Part shown: piece by piece, positions 39,425 through 47,478 of the stretch | Layout of the letters: each line of letters opens with the position of its first letter | Position numbering within the stretch: position 1 is the stretch's first letter | Assembly: GCF_001598555.1 (NCBI RefSeq) | Contig: NZ_BCZE01000040.1 | Coordinates: 17,078-81,077 of the forward strand | Reading direction: 5' to 3' | Length of the DNA: 64,000 nt | Source: Novosphingobium rosa NBRC 15208 | GTDB taxonomy: Bacteria; Pseudomonadota; Alphaproteobacteria; Sphingomonadales; Sphingomonadaceae | The notes under the pieces: generated by a model | What the model was told of the DNA's origin: nothing | What the model saw: only the letters and a program-made list of their open reading frames with translations | Databases searched by the model: none | Program-made: the position numbers and the translations under genes

Positions 39425-40225
39425 TTAATGGACAAACCGCGCCACCACATCGCGATACGAACGCGACACCTTCACGTCCGCGCCCGATTCCAGCACCAAG
39501 AAGCATTCGCCATTGGTATGCGGCTTCACCTGGCGCACCAGATTCAGGTTCACGATCCAGGAACGATGCACACGCTGGAACACGCGCGGATCGAGCCGGC
39601 GCTCCAGATCCTTCATCGTCTCGCGCAGGATCAGCGAGTTGTCGGCGGTGTAGATGCACATGTAATCGCCGGCGGCTTCGATGCGCTCGATGGTGTCCAC
39701 ATCGACGCGGAAGATCTGGCCGCGATCCTTGATGTTGATCAGCTTCTCGAAGCGGCCCGCATTGGGATCGCCCTGCTCGTCTTCCAGCGTTTCGATGGCG
39801 TCGGGCGCCACCTCAGCCAGCACGCTCTTCAGCTTCTCGGCCTCTTCCACCAGCTTCTTGTCCGAAAGGCGCTGGCGCACGCGGTCCAGCGTATCGGCCA
39901 GCTTGTCTTCGTCGACCGGCTTCATCAGGTAGGAGACGGCGTTGGCCTCGAAGGCGCGCACGGCGTGTTCCTGATAGGCGGTGCAAAAGACGAAGAGCGG
40001 CGGTTCGATCTCCATCACGCCCTTGACCACGGAAAAACCGTCGAAGCCGGGCATCTGGATGTCCAGAAACACCAGATCGGGCTTTTCGGTCTTGATCTTG
40101 CGGATGGCTTCGCGCCCGTTGGCGCAGGTATCGATGATTTCGATGTCGGGGAATTTCTGGAGCCGCAGTTGCAGGCCCTGAATGGCCAGTTTCTCATCGT
40201 CAACGAGGATGGTGCGGATGGTCAT
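39425..40225 (-). CDS. LytTR-family response regulator
   Basis: This 266-residue two-component regulator has an N-terminal receiver (RTILVDDEKLAIQGLQLRLQ, the phospho-acceptor aspartate in LVFLDIQMPGFDGFSV near 57, YLMKPVDEDKL near 108) and a C-terminal LytTR DNA-binding domain (from about 165: RGQIFRVDVDTIERIEAAGD, QRVHRSWIVNLNLV, DVKVSRSYRDVV). LytTR regulators bind paired direct repeats. The partner histidine kinase lies directly upstream on the same strand (25 bp gap). Targets are not known. Confidence 0.93.
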   Translation of the reverse strand: MTIRTILVDDEKLAIQGLQLRLQKFPDIEIIDTCANGREAIRKIKTEKPDLVFLDIQMPGFDGFSVVKGVMEIEPPLFVFCTAYQEHAVRAFEANAVSYLMKPVDEDKLADTLDRVRQRLSDKKLVEEAEKLKSVLAEVAPDAIETLEDEQGDPNAGRFEKLINIKDRGQIFRVDVDTIERIEAAGDYMCIYTADNSLILRETMKDLERRLDPRVFQRVHRSWIVNLNLVRQVKPHTNGECFLVLESGADVKVSRSYRDVVARFVH

Positions 40226-40250
40226 TGGGGCTTTTGCCTTCTCGCGTCAG

Positions 40251-41393
40251 TCAGGTTGCAGTGGCGCTGGCAGGGAAATCCGCGTCGCGCCGCTCAAAAG
40301 GTATTTCGATGGTGACGGCGAAACCGCCCTCAGATGGTTCATAAGTCTCGAAACGATGGGCAGGTCCGTAAGCCTGCGCCAGGCGATCGCGAATATTTGC
40401 CAGCCCGACTCCGGTCGAAACCGTCTGCCCCCCGTCGAAACTGACGGCATGCAATCTGTGGTCGCCTTCCTGGTTCTGCAAGCCGGGTCCGGTATCGGAG
40501 ACGGTGATGCGAAGGTTTTGCCCGACCAGTTGAGCGGCAATGGTGATTTCCGCCCCGCTCTCCTGAGTCGAAACCGCGTATTTGATAGCATTTTCCACCA
40601 GCGGTTGCAGCAACAGAGATGGCAGCAACCCGCCTTCGGTGGGTTCGTCGATGCGGAAGGTGGTGCGCAGACGATCCTCGAAACGCATGCGCTCGATGTC
40701 GAGGTAGAGCTTCAGCGTCTCGACCTCCTTGGCCACCGTCACCCGCCCTTCGGGCTCGTTGATCAGCGTGTAGCGCAGGAAGGAGGAGAGGCGCGTGAGC
40801 ATGGCATTGGCGGGCTCGGTCTGGCCCAGCAGCACCAGCGTGGAGATCGAGTTCAGCGTGTTGAACAGGAAATGCGGGTTGAGCTGATAGCGCAGCATGG
40901 CCAGCTGGGCGTTGGTAGCCTGCACCTCCAGACGCAGCAGGGCGTCGTTCTGCTCTTCGACGCGCAGGAAGAAGTTGATGGCGTAGTACAGCGCCGACCA
41001 GGCGCCGAGCAGCGCGGCATCGAAGAAGAACACGCCCACGAAGAGCTGCGGGAAGCCAACCGTGCTGTCCGGGCGGGACAGATCCACCATCCACGCGTCC
41101 ATAAAGGCGTAAAGCGAGACCGCCAAAGGCAGCACCACCGCCGTCACGCCCCAGGTCAGCAGGGCGCGGCGGCCCATCAGCTGGCGGTAGATCACCGCGA
41201 GGATCAGGCTGATCGAGAAGCCGTTGATCACGGCCACCACCACCAGCGCCAGCGAGGACCATGACTGCCCCGTGGCCAGCAGCGACATGGCGCGCAGCAT
41301 CAGGGCGCCCGCCCAGCCCAAAACCTGCAACCGCCAGAAAGCGCGATTCTTGTTGGCGAAGAAAGGAGTGGGTTGGAAAGGAAGCACGGCCAT
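40251..41393 (-). CDS. LytS/YehU-type sensor histidine kinase
   Basis: The 380-residue inner-membrane kinase has an N-terminal half with four or more hydrophobic spans (about residues 25-150), then the His_kinase domain: QLNPHFLFNTLNSISTLVLLG near 166 with the phospho-accepting histidine, and a HATPase domain with LLQPLVENAIKYAV near 266, TVSDTGPGL and GVGLANIRDRL. No periplasmic sensor domain is obvious, so the signal may be sensed in the membrane. It is the first gene of the pair with the LytTR regulator. The start at 41393 (MAVLPFQPTPFFANK) is plausible. Confidence 0.9.
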   Translation of the reverse strand: MAVLPFQPTPFFANKNRAFWRLQVLGWAGALMLRAMSLLATGQSWSSLALVVVAVINGFSISLILAVIYRQLMGRRALLTWGVTAVVLPLAVSLYAFMDAWMVDLSRPDSTVGFPQLFVGVFFFDAALLGAWSALYYAINFFLRVEEQNDALLRLEVQATNAQLAMLRYQLNPHFLFNTLNSISTLVLLGQTEPANAMLTRLSSFLRYTLINEPEGRVTVAKEVETLKLYLDIERMRFEDRLRTTFRIDEPTEGGLLPSLLLQPLVENAIKYAVSTQESGAEITIAAQLVGQNLRITVSDTGPGLQNQEGDHRLHAVSFDGGQTVSTGVGLANIRDRLAQAYGPAHRFETYEPSEGGFAVTIEIPFERRDADFPASATAT

Positions 41394-41449
41394 CGCGCGG
41401 CTCTAACCCAAAAGCGGCCGGTTTGCCATCCGGGGTGGTGGCGCCGTCA

Positions 41450-42211
41450 TCACCCCTTCGGCGTCTCCAGACTCTTGTGCAGCGCCTCCTTGCCCACCGC
41501 GCCCAGCAGCAGATGGCCATTGGCCAGGAAGGTGGGGGTGGAGTTGATGCCCAACTGCTTGGTCATCTCCAGATTGGTGGCGATCTCGGTTTTCACCGGC
41601 TCGCTGTCCGCATCGGTTTTGGCGCGGGCCAGATCGATCCCGGCGGCCTTGGCGGCGGCTGCGATGCCCGCCTCGTCGGGGCGTTCCTGCGCATACATCG
41701 CATGGTGGAAGGCGGGGAACTTGCCCTGTTTCGCCGCAGCCAGCGCCATGGCGGCGGCCACCCGGCTGCCGGGCGAAAGGATCGGCAGCTGGCGGATCAC
41801 CACCTTCAGATCGGGATCGGCGGCGGTCAGGGCGATGATGTCAGCTTCGCTCTTGCGGCAATAGCCGCAGGCATAGTCCATGAACTCCACCAGCACCTTG
41901 TGGCCATTGGGATTGCCCAGCACCGCGCCGGGGAAGGGCGTTTCGACCAGCTGGCGGATCTGGCCGATCTGCGCTTCGGCCTCGCGCTGGCGCAGCACAT
42001 CCATGGCTTCGGGCAGGATTTCGGGATGGGCCATGATGTAGTCATGGATGGCTTTGTCGCCCGTGCCGTGCTGGCCGATGGGCAGCAGCCCCGAGGCGAT
42101 CAGCGCCGCCCCCGCCACGCCGCCGATCAAGCCCGCACTCAGGCCGATCAGCAGGCCGCGCATATGGGAGGGCGATGAAGGGGCGGGCCGGGGGGGGAAG
42201 TTATCGTTCAT
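41450..42211 (-). CDS. DsbA-family thiol:disulfide protein with membrane anchor
   Basis: The 253-residue protein has a short N-terminal cytosolic part, one membrane span (LLIGLSAGLIGGVAGAALIAS near 20-40) and a periplasmic thioredoxin-fold domain of the DsbA/BdbD group. The active site CGYC is in VEFMDYACGYCRKSE near 112-118, and the cis-proline region is GINSTPTFLANGHLLLG near 225. It probably oxidises or isomerises disulfides in exported proteins. It overlaps no neighbour but lies 11 bp after the M48 protease gene on the same strand, so the two may share a message and a role in envelope quality control. Confidence 0.9.
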   Translation of the reverse strand: MNDNFPPRPAPSSPSHMRGLLIGLSAGLIGGVAGAALIASGLLPIGQHGTGDKAIHDYIMAHPEILPEAMDVLRQREAEAQIGQIRQLVETPFPGAVLGNPNGHKVLVEFMDYACGYCRKSEADIIALTAADPDLKVVIRQLPILSPGSRVAAAMALAAAKQGKFPAFHHAMYAQERPDEAGIAAAAKAAGIDLARAKTDADSEPVKTEIATNLEMTKQLGINSTPTFLANGHLLLGAVGKEALHKSLETPKG

Positions 42212-42222
42212 AGGGCTGGCGC

Positions 42223-43626
42223 TTACTTGCGTTTCTTGCCCTTGGCCATGGCGGAGCGCGCTTCCATCGCAATGTCCTGAGCGCGCAGCCAGTCCGGCGT
42301 GCCCTGCTTGAGCCCCAGCGCGGCGGCCTCGGCATTGCGCAGCGCGCCGCCGACATTGCCGTTCAGCTCCTGCTGCTCGGCGCTGGCGAGTTCGGCATGA
42401 GGCGTATCGCCCTGCTGCGCATAGACCATGCCCAGCACATACCAGGCGAAGGGATTCTCACGGTCGCGTGAGAGGGCGGCTTTCAGCACGCGCTCGGCCT
42501 CGGCCATATGGGGGTGTTTGGGGTCGCCCTCATCCTCGGCCAGCAGGGCATGGCCAAAGGTGGTGGCGATCAGCGGCTGGTTGTTGGTCAGCTGGGTGGC
42601 GCGGCGCAGCGGATCGATGGCGTCGGCGGGCTTGCCCGCCTCCAGCAGGATCTGGCCTTTCAGCTCAAGGAAATAGGGATCGTCAGGCGCGTCCTTCAGC
42701 AGGGCGTCGGTCTCACCCATCGCCTTGTCGAGGAAACCTTCCTTGTGCCAGGCATAGGCGCGGGCATAGCGCGCGGGCACGCCGGTCATATATTCGGGAA
42801 AGGCGCGCATGGTGTCCGCCGGGGTGGCCAGATAGCCGTAAAGCTTGGCCTTCACGCGTTTGAAGCGTTCTTCCAGCACCGGATCGACCGGCTTGTTCCA
42901 GGCCGGATCCTTCTCATAGACGTCCTGAAGGAACTGGATACGGTCATCGGTCAGCGGGTGAGTCGACCAGAAGGCGTCCTCATCGGTGCGGGTGATGCCG
43001 AACTGGTTCTCCATCTTGAGCAGCTTGTGGAAGAACTCCACCGAACCGCGCCCGGACAGACCCGCGCCCGACAGGAAACGCGCACCGGCAGCATCCGCCG
43101 CCTCTTCCTCGCCGCGCGTGTAGGAGAGATAGCTGCCCATGGCGGCCTGCTGACCGGCCATGAAGATGCCCATGGCGGCCTCGCCGCCGCCCGCCGCCGC
43201 GGCCGCGCCCGCCAGCAGCAGCGACAGGATCGAGATGTTGCTGGCCTGCTTCATGCCGCGCGTATCGATGGCATGGCCGCCCACCACGTGGCCAAGCTCG
43301 TGCGCCACCACGCCCTGCACCTCCAGCGCGGAATCGGCGGCGTTGATCAGGCCCGAATTGACATAGACCGCCTGACCGCCCGCCACGAAAGCGTTGATCT
43401 CTGAATCATTGACCAGCACAACATCGACATTGTGCGGGTCGAGCCCTGTCTGCTGGATCAGCGGCTGGGCCATATCGTGGAGCAGCGCCTCGGTCTCGGC
43501 GTCGCGCAGCACCGATTGCGCGCTGACAGGCGCGGCAGCCAGCGCCAGGCACAAGACCAGGGCGCTGGCCAGAGAGCGAAGCGGCTTGAAGCGGTGGCCG
43601 GGCGAATGGAGGGCAGAGTCACGCAT
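42223..43626 (-). CDS. Periplasmic M48 metalloprotease with TPR repeats (BepA-like)
   Basis: The 467-residue product has a signal peptide (LASALVLCLALAAAPVSAQS) and an M48 peptidase domain with zinc site HELGHVVGGHA near 107 and a later EEEAADAAGARFL ligand glutamate near 171. The C-terminal half is made of TPR-like helices (from about 290, e.g. LELKGQILLEAGKPADAIDP). This layout is that of BepA/YfgC, which looks after outer-membrane protein assembly. The following DsbA-like gene (11 bp) strengthens that idea. The start has alternatives nearby; 43626 gives a complete signal peptide. Confidence 0.9.
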   Translation of the reverse strand: MRDSALHSPGHRFKPLRSLASALVLCLALAAAPVSAQSVLRDAETEALLHDMAQPLIQQTGLDPHNVDVVLVNDSEINAFVAGGQAVYVNSGLINAADSALEVQGVVAHELGHVVGGHAIDTRGMKQASNISILSLLLAGAAAAAGGGEAAMGIFMAGQQAAMGSYLSYTRGEEEAADAAGARFLSGAGLSGRGSVEFFHKLLKMENQFGITRTDEDAFWSTHPLTDDRIQFLQDVYEKDPAWNKPVDPVLEERFKRVKAKLYGYLATPADTMRAFPEYMTGVPARYARAYAWHKEGFLDKAMGETDALLKDAPDDPYFLELKGQILLEAGKPADAIDPLRRATQLTNNQPLIATTFGHALLAEDEGDPKHPHMAEAERVLKAALSRDRENPFAWYVLGMVYAQQGDTPHAELASAEQQELNGNVGGALRNAEAAALGLKQGTPDWLRAQDIAMEARSAMAKGKKRK

Positions 43627-43684
43627 GATTCAAAGGGCAGGCTAGCACGCCTGCCGCTGAACCGCGCGTGAAGAATTGTGTCTC

Positions 43685-45103
43685 TCAGCTTTGCTCAAGA
43701 AACTGGCGCAGCAGGCGTGAAAGCGTGGCGGCTGAAGGGTTCAGCGTGCCCAGCGGCTCGACATGAGCCGAGCCCTGACGCACCAGCACCAGCGAAACAT
43801 CATCGGCAATGCCCAGATCGTCCCAGTCGCGCGCGGGCAGGGCGGCCAGCGCCTGCGCCTCGGGCAGCGGCCGGCGGCGCGGCGTGGCGCTGTTGCTGCG
43901 GCGATGCTGGCGTTCGGCGGCGATCACGGCTTTGAGGCCGCCCTGCGTCGCGGCCAGATGCGAGGGCAGCGCGCCCTTGCCGATCCTCAGGCGACGGGCA
44001 TGGGCCAGCACGGAGGCATATTCGGTCAGCCGCGTCTTGTCGTGACCGGCGCCGAAGACCAACTTCACCACGGGGAGATCGGGCACGCGCGGCTGAGGCG
44101 CCAGCCCCTCCGTGGCGAGCAGGGCGGCGAGGCGTTCGGGCGCCTCGGCCCCGGCCAGCGCCAGATCATGCGCCGCGCCGATGGCGGCATAGAGCGCCTG
44201 ATGATCGCGTGCGGGCGAAAGGCGCAGGCCATCCACCAACTGGCGCGCAATCTGCAGCAGGCTGTCGAGCGAGCGCCCCGGCGTGGAAGGCCAGAAGGCC
44301 GGATCGGCCGGCTGGGCGAAACCTTCCTCGCCCTGAGGCCAGAGCGGGTGGCGCGTGGGTGCGGGTTCAACTGCGCCGGGCCCATCGGCCCAGCCCTGAC
44401 GGTACCAGGGCTGATCGGCCCTGGCCGCCTGATCGATGCGCGAACGCGCGCCCGGAGGCGCCACCGGGCGCGAAAGCGTGCCGCTGGCGGGCGCGGCATC
44501 CAGCGCGCCGGCGATGTCCCTGATCAGCTTCTCGCTGGCCTTGGCGTCAAGCTGCTCCTTCCAGTTGATCACGCCCAGAATCTGGCAGATTTTGGCGCGG
44601 TGGCTGGAATCGGGATCGTCCGAAAAGGGCAGCAGAATGCCGCGATAGAGCATGGTGGTGCCCACCGGCGTGTTGAACTCAGCCTCGAAGCCGATCGGCG
44701 CGCGGTTGGCGAAGATCTGCGCGTAATGCTCGGTAAAGCGCGAGAGCAGCGTGCCGCGCGGCACCATGGACAGCGCGCGGGGGCCGGTGTCGATACCTGC
44801 CTGATCCGCCAGCCTCTTGCCGATATAGGTGAGCTGCGGCGTCTCATCCGGCCCGGTGAACTCGATCAGCACCGAACTGGGCGCGAAATCAGGCAGAGCC
44901 GCCAGATCGAGCTGGTCGATGGAAGGAAACTCTCGCGATTTCAGCAGCCCGGCCCAGTGATTGTAGGCATGGACCTGCATGCGCCGCTCATCGCGGCCCG
45001 GGGGCACGGGCAGAATATCCCCGCCGACCTCATCCTCGTCATAGGTCGAGGCTTGCGGCGTGGCGCCGCGGCTTTCGGCATAGGGGCTGCGCATCGTGTC
45101 CAT
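43685..45103 (-). CDS. PAS-domain-like protein of unknown function
   Basis: I recognise this 472-residue soluble protein only in part. The stretch from about 50 to 190 (LKSREFPSIDQLDLAALPDFAPSSVLIEF, YIGKRLADQAG, FTEHYAQIFANRAPIGFEAEF) looks like the PAS-related family seen in alphaproteobacteria, which is often found alone. The middle (190-280) is disordered and rich in Pro, Ala and Arg. The C-terminal part (about 280-400) contains LLQIARQLVDGLRLSPARDHQALYAAIG and is helical. No kinase or cyclase domain follows, so a sensor role is only an inference. A perfect 11-bp inverted repeat lies 60 bp before the start. Confidence 0.65.
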   Translation of the reverse strand: MDTMRSPYAESRGATPQASTYDEDEVGGDILPVPPGRDERRMQVHAYNHWAGLLKSREFPSIDQLDLAALPDFAPSSVLIEFTGPDETPQLTYIGKRLADQAGIDTGPRALSMVPRGTLLSRFTEHYAQIFANRAPIGFEAEFNTPVGTTMLYRGILLPFSDDPDSSHRAKICQILGVINWKEQLDAKASEKLIRDIAGALDAAPASGTLSRPVAPPGARSRIDQAARADQPWYRQGWADGPGAVEPAPTRHPLWPQGEEGFAQPADPAFWPSTPGRSLDSLLQIARQLVDGLRLSPARDHQALYAAIGAAHDLALAGAEAPERLAALLATEGLAPQPRVPDLPVVKLVFGAGHDKTRLTEYASVLAHARRLRIGKGALPSHLAATQGGLKAVIAAERQHRRSNSATPRRRPLPEAQALAALPARDWDDLGIADDVSLVLVRQGSAHVEPLGTLNPSAATLSRLLRQFLEQS

Positions 45104-45163
45104 GGAAGGGCTCTCGCAATCGGGGAGGCGGCGGAGGGGCCGTCGGTGATTCTGCGAGGATGA

Positions 45164-45200
45164 TGGCGCAACTTGGTAAAAGGCGCGTTAAGTTGCGCCA
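45164..45200. promoter_or_regulatory. Long perfect inverted repeat upstream of the PAS-protein gene
   Basis: TGGCGCAACTT and AAGTTGCGCCA form a perfect 11-bp inverted repeat with a 15-bp spacer. It lies 61 bp before the PAS gene start and 39 bp after the stop of the upstream hydroxylase gene, with no T run, so an operator is more likely than a terminator. Confidence 0.5.
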
Positions 45201-45238
45201 GTTGTTCCCTGTGGATAATTGCGGGGATTATGAGTCTT

Positions 45239-45988
45239 TTAAGCGGGCGTCTCGAAGCTTCCCAGCCCCTTGTCCGTGCCGCAAAGCCTGTCCCACACAC
45301 GAAAATACAGGCCGTAATTGCAGCGGTAGTTCTGATGATGGCGCTGATGATGCGTGGCGGTGATCAGCCAGTCGCCCAGCGGCCCTTCCACGAGTCGGCG
45401 CGGAAAGACCTCCCAGCCCATATGGTTGGTGACGCCCATGACGGTCATGATCGTCAGCACCAGCGCCAGCACGCCGACATGAAGCGGCACGATGAACACC
45501 AGCGCCGGGATGATGACGGCATTGGTCAGCGCCTCGATGGGATGGAAACTCATGGCGGCCCAGGCGGTGGGCGGGCGGCTGGCATGATGCACGCCATGGG
45601 CAAGGCGGAAGATGCGCGGCTGATGCATCCAGCGATGCGTCCAGTAGAACCATGTGTCATGCGCCAGCAGCACGATGCCCAGCGAGACCGGCATCCACCA
45701 TAGCGGCATGGCCAGCGGGTCGCGGTAGATCCGCGTCCAGCCATGCACCTGCCAGCCCCAGGCAATGATGCCAGCCGGCAGGCCGAAGATCAGGCAGGAA
45801 AGCAGCGACCAGCCGATCTCGGCGCGAATCTGGCGGCCCAGCGGCTGGTAAAGCCCGGGCTTCTTCAGCGCCGTCGCCAAGGCAAAGCCGCCGCTGGAGA
45901 GCAGATAGCGCAGAGCGACGATGCCGCTCATCACCAGCGCCGATATGAGCGCCGCCAGGAGCGTGGGCTGGGATGTCAGCAAGGCCAT
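45239..45988 (-). CDS. Sterol desaturase / fatty acid hydroxylase family protein
   Basis: This 249-residue inner-membrane diiron enzyme has four hydrophobic spans and the full histidine cluster set: HDTWFYWTHRWMH near 110-122, HGVHHASRPP near 131, NHMGW near 188 and ATHHQRHHQNY near 211. The family hydroxylates or desaturates lipids or carotenoids; the substrate here is unknown. Carotenoid or hopanoid modification would suit this group of bacteria (inference). I chose the ATG at 45988 (MALLTSQPTLLAAL), as upstream codons overlap the opposite strand of DUF1289. It is divergent from that small gene. Confidence 0.87.
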   Translation of the reverse strand: MALLTSQPTLLAALISALVMSGIVALRYLLSSGGFALATALKKPGLYQPLGRQIRAEIGWSLLSCLIFGLPAGIIAWGWQVHGWTRIYRDPLAMPLWWMPVSLGIVLLAHDTWFYWTHRWMHQPRIFRLAHGVHHASRPPTAWAAMSFHPIEALTNAVIIPALVFIVPLHVGVLALVLTIMTVMGVTNHMGWEVFPRRLVEGPLGDWLITATHHQRHHQNYRCNYGLYFRVWDRLCGTDKGLGSFETPA

Positions 45989-46059
45989 GCCGGAGACTAT
46001 AGGCTTTGCGCGTGCGATGGCCAGTTGTCGCGGCGCGCTGGCTGTGCTTGGCGTTTGGA

Positions 46060-46221
46060 ATGAGCGACGATGTGCCTTCTCCCTGCCTTGGTCTATGCCG
46101 TGTCGATGACAGTGGCGAGATCTGTGTCGCGTGCAAGCGGACGCTTGAGGAAATCGCTGGCTGGGCGATGATGAGCGGCGAAGAGAAAAAGGCGGTTTGG
46201 AAGAGGATTGAAGGGGAGTAA
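46060..46221 (+). CDS. DUF1289 small protein
   Basis: The 53-residue protein belongs to DUF1289, short proteins with a CxxxC...CxxC pattern. Here the cysteines are in SPCLGLCRVD near 8-12 and EICVACKRTLEEI near 22-25, which may bind a metal; the tail WAMMSGEEKKAVWKRI is also typical. Function unknown. I placed the start at the ATG at 46060 because the earlier codons lack family likeness. It lies divergently from the hydroxylase gene (71 bp) and ends 10 bp before repeat copy I. Confidence 0.82.
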   Translation: MSDDVPSPCLGLCRVDDSGEICVACKRTLEEIAGWAMMSGEEKKAVWKRIEGE

Positions 46222-46230
46222 AAAGAGACA

Positions 46231-46466
46231 TGCGAGGGGGGTACCCTCTCACGCTCTCATTGCGTCTTCCGACGATAGGGCATTGGCGCCCGAGTGTAGT
46301 GCCGCAACTCTCCACCTGCGCAAGGTCAAGCGCCGCAGGCAAGTCACCTTTGATCCATAAGCTGCGTTGGGATGTTAAAGCCTGCGGCGCAGCGACGTTG
46401 CTTCAAGGCTGAACCCGTGGCGCGAGGTAGACATGAAAGGGAGCGCGAGGGTTATGACCCTCGCAT
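46231..46466 (+). repeat. Nested inverted-repeat element, copy I
   Basis: Ends TGCGAGGGGGGTACCCTCTC... and GGGAGCGCGAGGGTTATGAC...; inside are GCGTCTTCCGACGA, CTCTCCACCTGCGC, GCGCCGCAGGCAAG, AAAGCCTGCGGCGCAGCGAC and GTAGACATGAAAGGG. It fills the gap between convergent DUF1289 and mmcB, 10 bp from each stop codon. Confidence 0.87.
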
Positions 46467-46475
46467 TCTCTCTTT

Positions 46476-46961
46476 TCAAACCCCTTCCCCCCAGATCCTT
46501 ATCTGAGGATCGGCAGCAACCGTTTGCCGCCTCAAGGCGGCACGCGCCAGACGCTCCACCTCCACCTTGCGCCGCGCGGCTGGCAGGGGGCGCAAAGGCG
46601 CGGGACGCAAGACTTCGGCGTCATAGCCATCCGCCACGATCAGACCGCAACGCTCCGGCAGGAAGGTGTCGGTGTCCATGCAGGCGCGATCCAGATGGCT
46701 GGCCAGCCCCCAATAGAAACGGTCGCAATGGTCGAGGTATTCGGTCCATTTCGCATCGCCGAGCAAATCCGCGCGAGCGACCTTGATCTCCACGATGATG
46801 ACATGGCCCTTGGCGTCGATGCCCATCAGATCGGCGCGGCGGCCGCCTCGCAGAGGCATCTCGGGCAAACACCAGATATCGTTGCGGGCAAAGAGGCGGC
46901 AGATGCCGCGCGCCGTAGCGGCGGCGTTCAGCAGAAGGGGGCTCGATTCGGGCAGGTTCAT
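46476..46961 (-). CDS. mmcB: MmcB-family DNA repair protein
   Basis: MmcB is a small nuclease-like protein of the SOS response in Caulobacter, linked to mitomycin C tolerance. The 161-residue protein has the PD-(D/E)XK-like core: ADLMGIDAKGHVIIVEIKVARADLLGDAKW near 43-72, then DRFYWGLASH and ERCGLIVADGYDAEVLRPAPL. A LexA box (GTTC-N7-GTTC) lies 16 bp upstream of the start, in the 32-bp gap to the next gene, so it probably has its own SOS promoter. The gene converges on DUF1289 across repeat copy I. Confidence 0.88.
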   Translation of the reverse strand: MNLPESSPLLLNAAATARGICRLFARNDIWCLPEMPLRGGRRADLMGIDAKGHVIIVEIKVARADLLGDAKWTEYLDHCDRFYWGLASHLDRACMDTDTFLPERCGLIVADGYDAEVLRPAPLRPLPAARRKVEVERLARAALRRQTVAADPQIRIWGEGV

Positions 46962-46976
46962 AGGCCCAGATCATAC

Positions 46977-46991
46977 GAACAGAATGAGAAC
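46977..46991 (-). promoter_or_regulatory. LexA SOS box of mmcB
   Basis: On the minus strand GTTC-TCATTCT-GTTC matches the alphaproteobacterial LexA direct repeat GTTC-N7-GTTC exactly. It lies 16 bp before the mmcB ATG. Confidence 0.75.
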
Positions 46992-46993
46992 TT

Positions 46994-47335
46994 TCAAGCG
47001 GGCGGGATCAGCGCCGCCAGCCCTTGCCGGGCGCGCAGGAACTCCTGCCATAGCGCCCTGGCTGCCGGAGCGCTGCTGCCACCGTGATGCTCCACATGCA
47101 GCAGCGCGGTCAGGCCGGGCTCCAGCACGGCCAGCAGATCGTCGAGGGCTTGATCCACCAGAGCGCGCCGCTTGCCTGTGATGGTCAGCAGCCCGGCGGG
47201 CGGAACGATGGCCAGATCGCTTTGGCCCGCCAGTTGCGCGATCACCTGCGCCGCGCCCGCCAGAGCCGCCCAGCGCTGACCCAGCGGCGTGGTTTCGGCC
47301 AGAGCGGCATGGAATTCGGGCGGAATCGCATTCAT
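46994..47335 (-). CDS. Hypothetical protein
   Basis: I do not recognise this 113-residue protein. It is alanine- and leucine-rich and probably all helical (LGQRWAALAGAAQVIAQLAG near 18, RALVDQALDDLLAVLE near 58), with no signal peptide. It ends 3 bp before the mmcB SOS box, so read-through into mmcB is possible. The start, MNAIPPEFHAALAETTPLG, is reasonable but not proven. Confidence 0.5.
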   Translation of the reverse strand: MNAIPPEFHAALAETTPLGQRWAALAGAAQVIAQLAGQSDLAIVPPAGLLTITGKRRALVDQALDDLLAVLEPGLTALLHVEHHGGSSAPAARALWQEFLRARQGLAALIPPA

Positions 47336-47421
47336 GAATCCCGATCCTAGGCGGCAGGGCTTGAGAAATTACTAACCATGACATGATTGGCCATGGTGTG
47401 GCGGCGCGCGGAGGGCAGATA

Positions 47422-47457
47422 CAAAAACGCGCCCGAACCGCAAGGGATCGGGCGCGC
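47422..47457 (-). terminator. Intrinsic terminator of the porin gene
   Basis: On the minus strand CGCGCCCGA and TCGGGCGCG pair perfectly around an 11-base loop and are followed by TTTTTG, 22 bp after the porin stop codon. Confidence 0.85.
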
Positions 47458-47478
47458 TGAAGGTTGTGATGGATCTTA

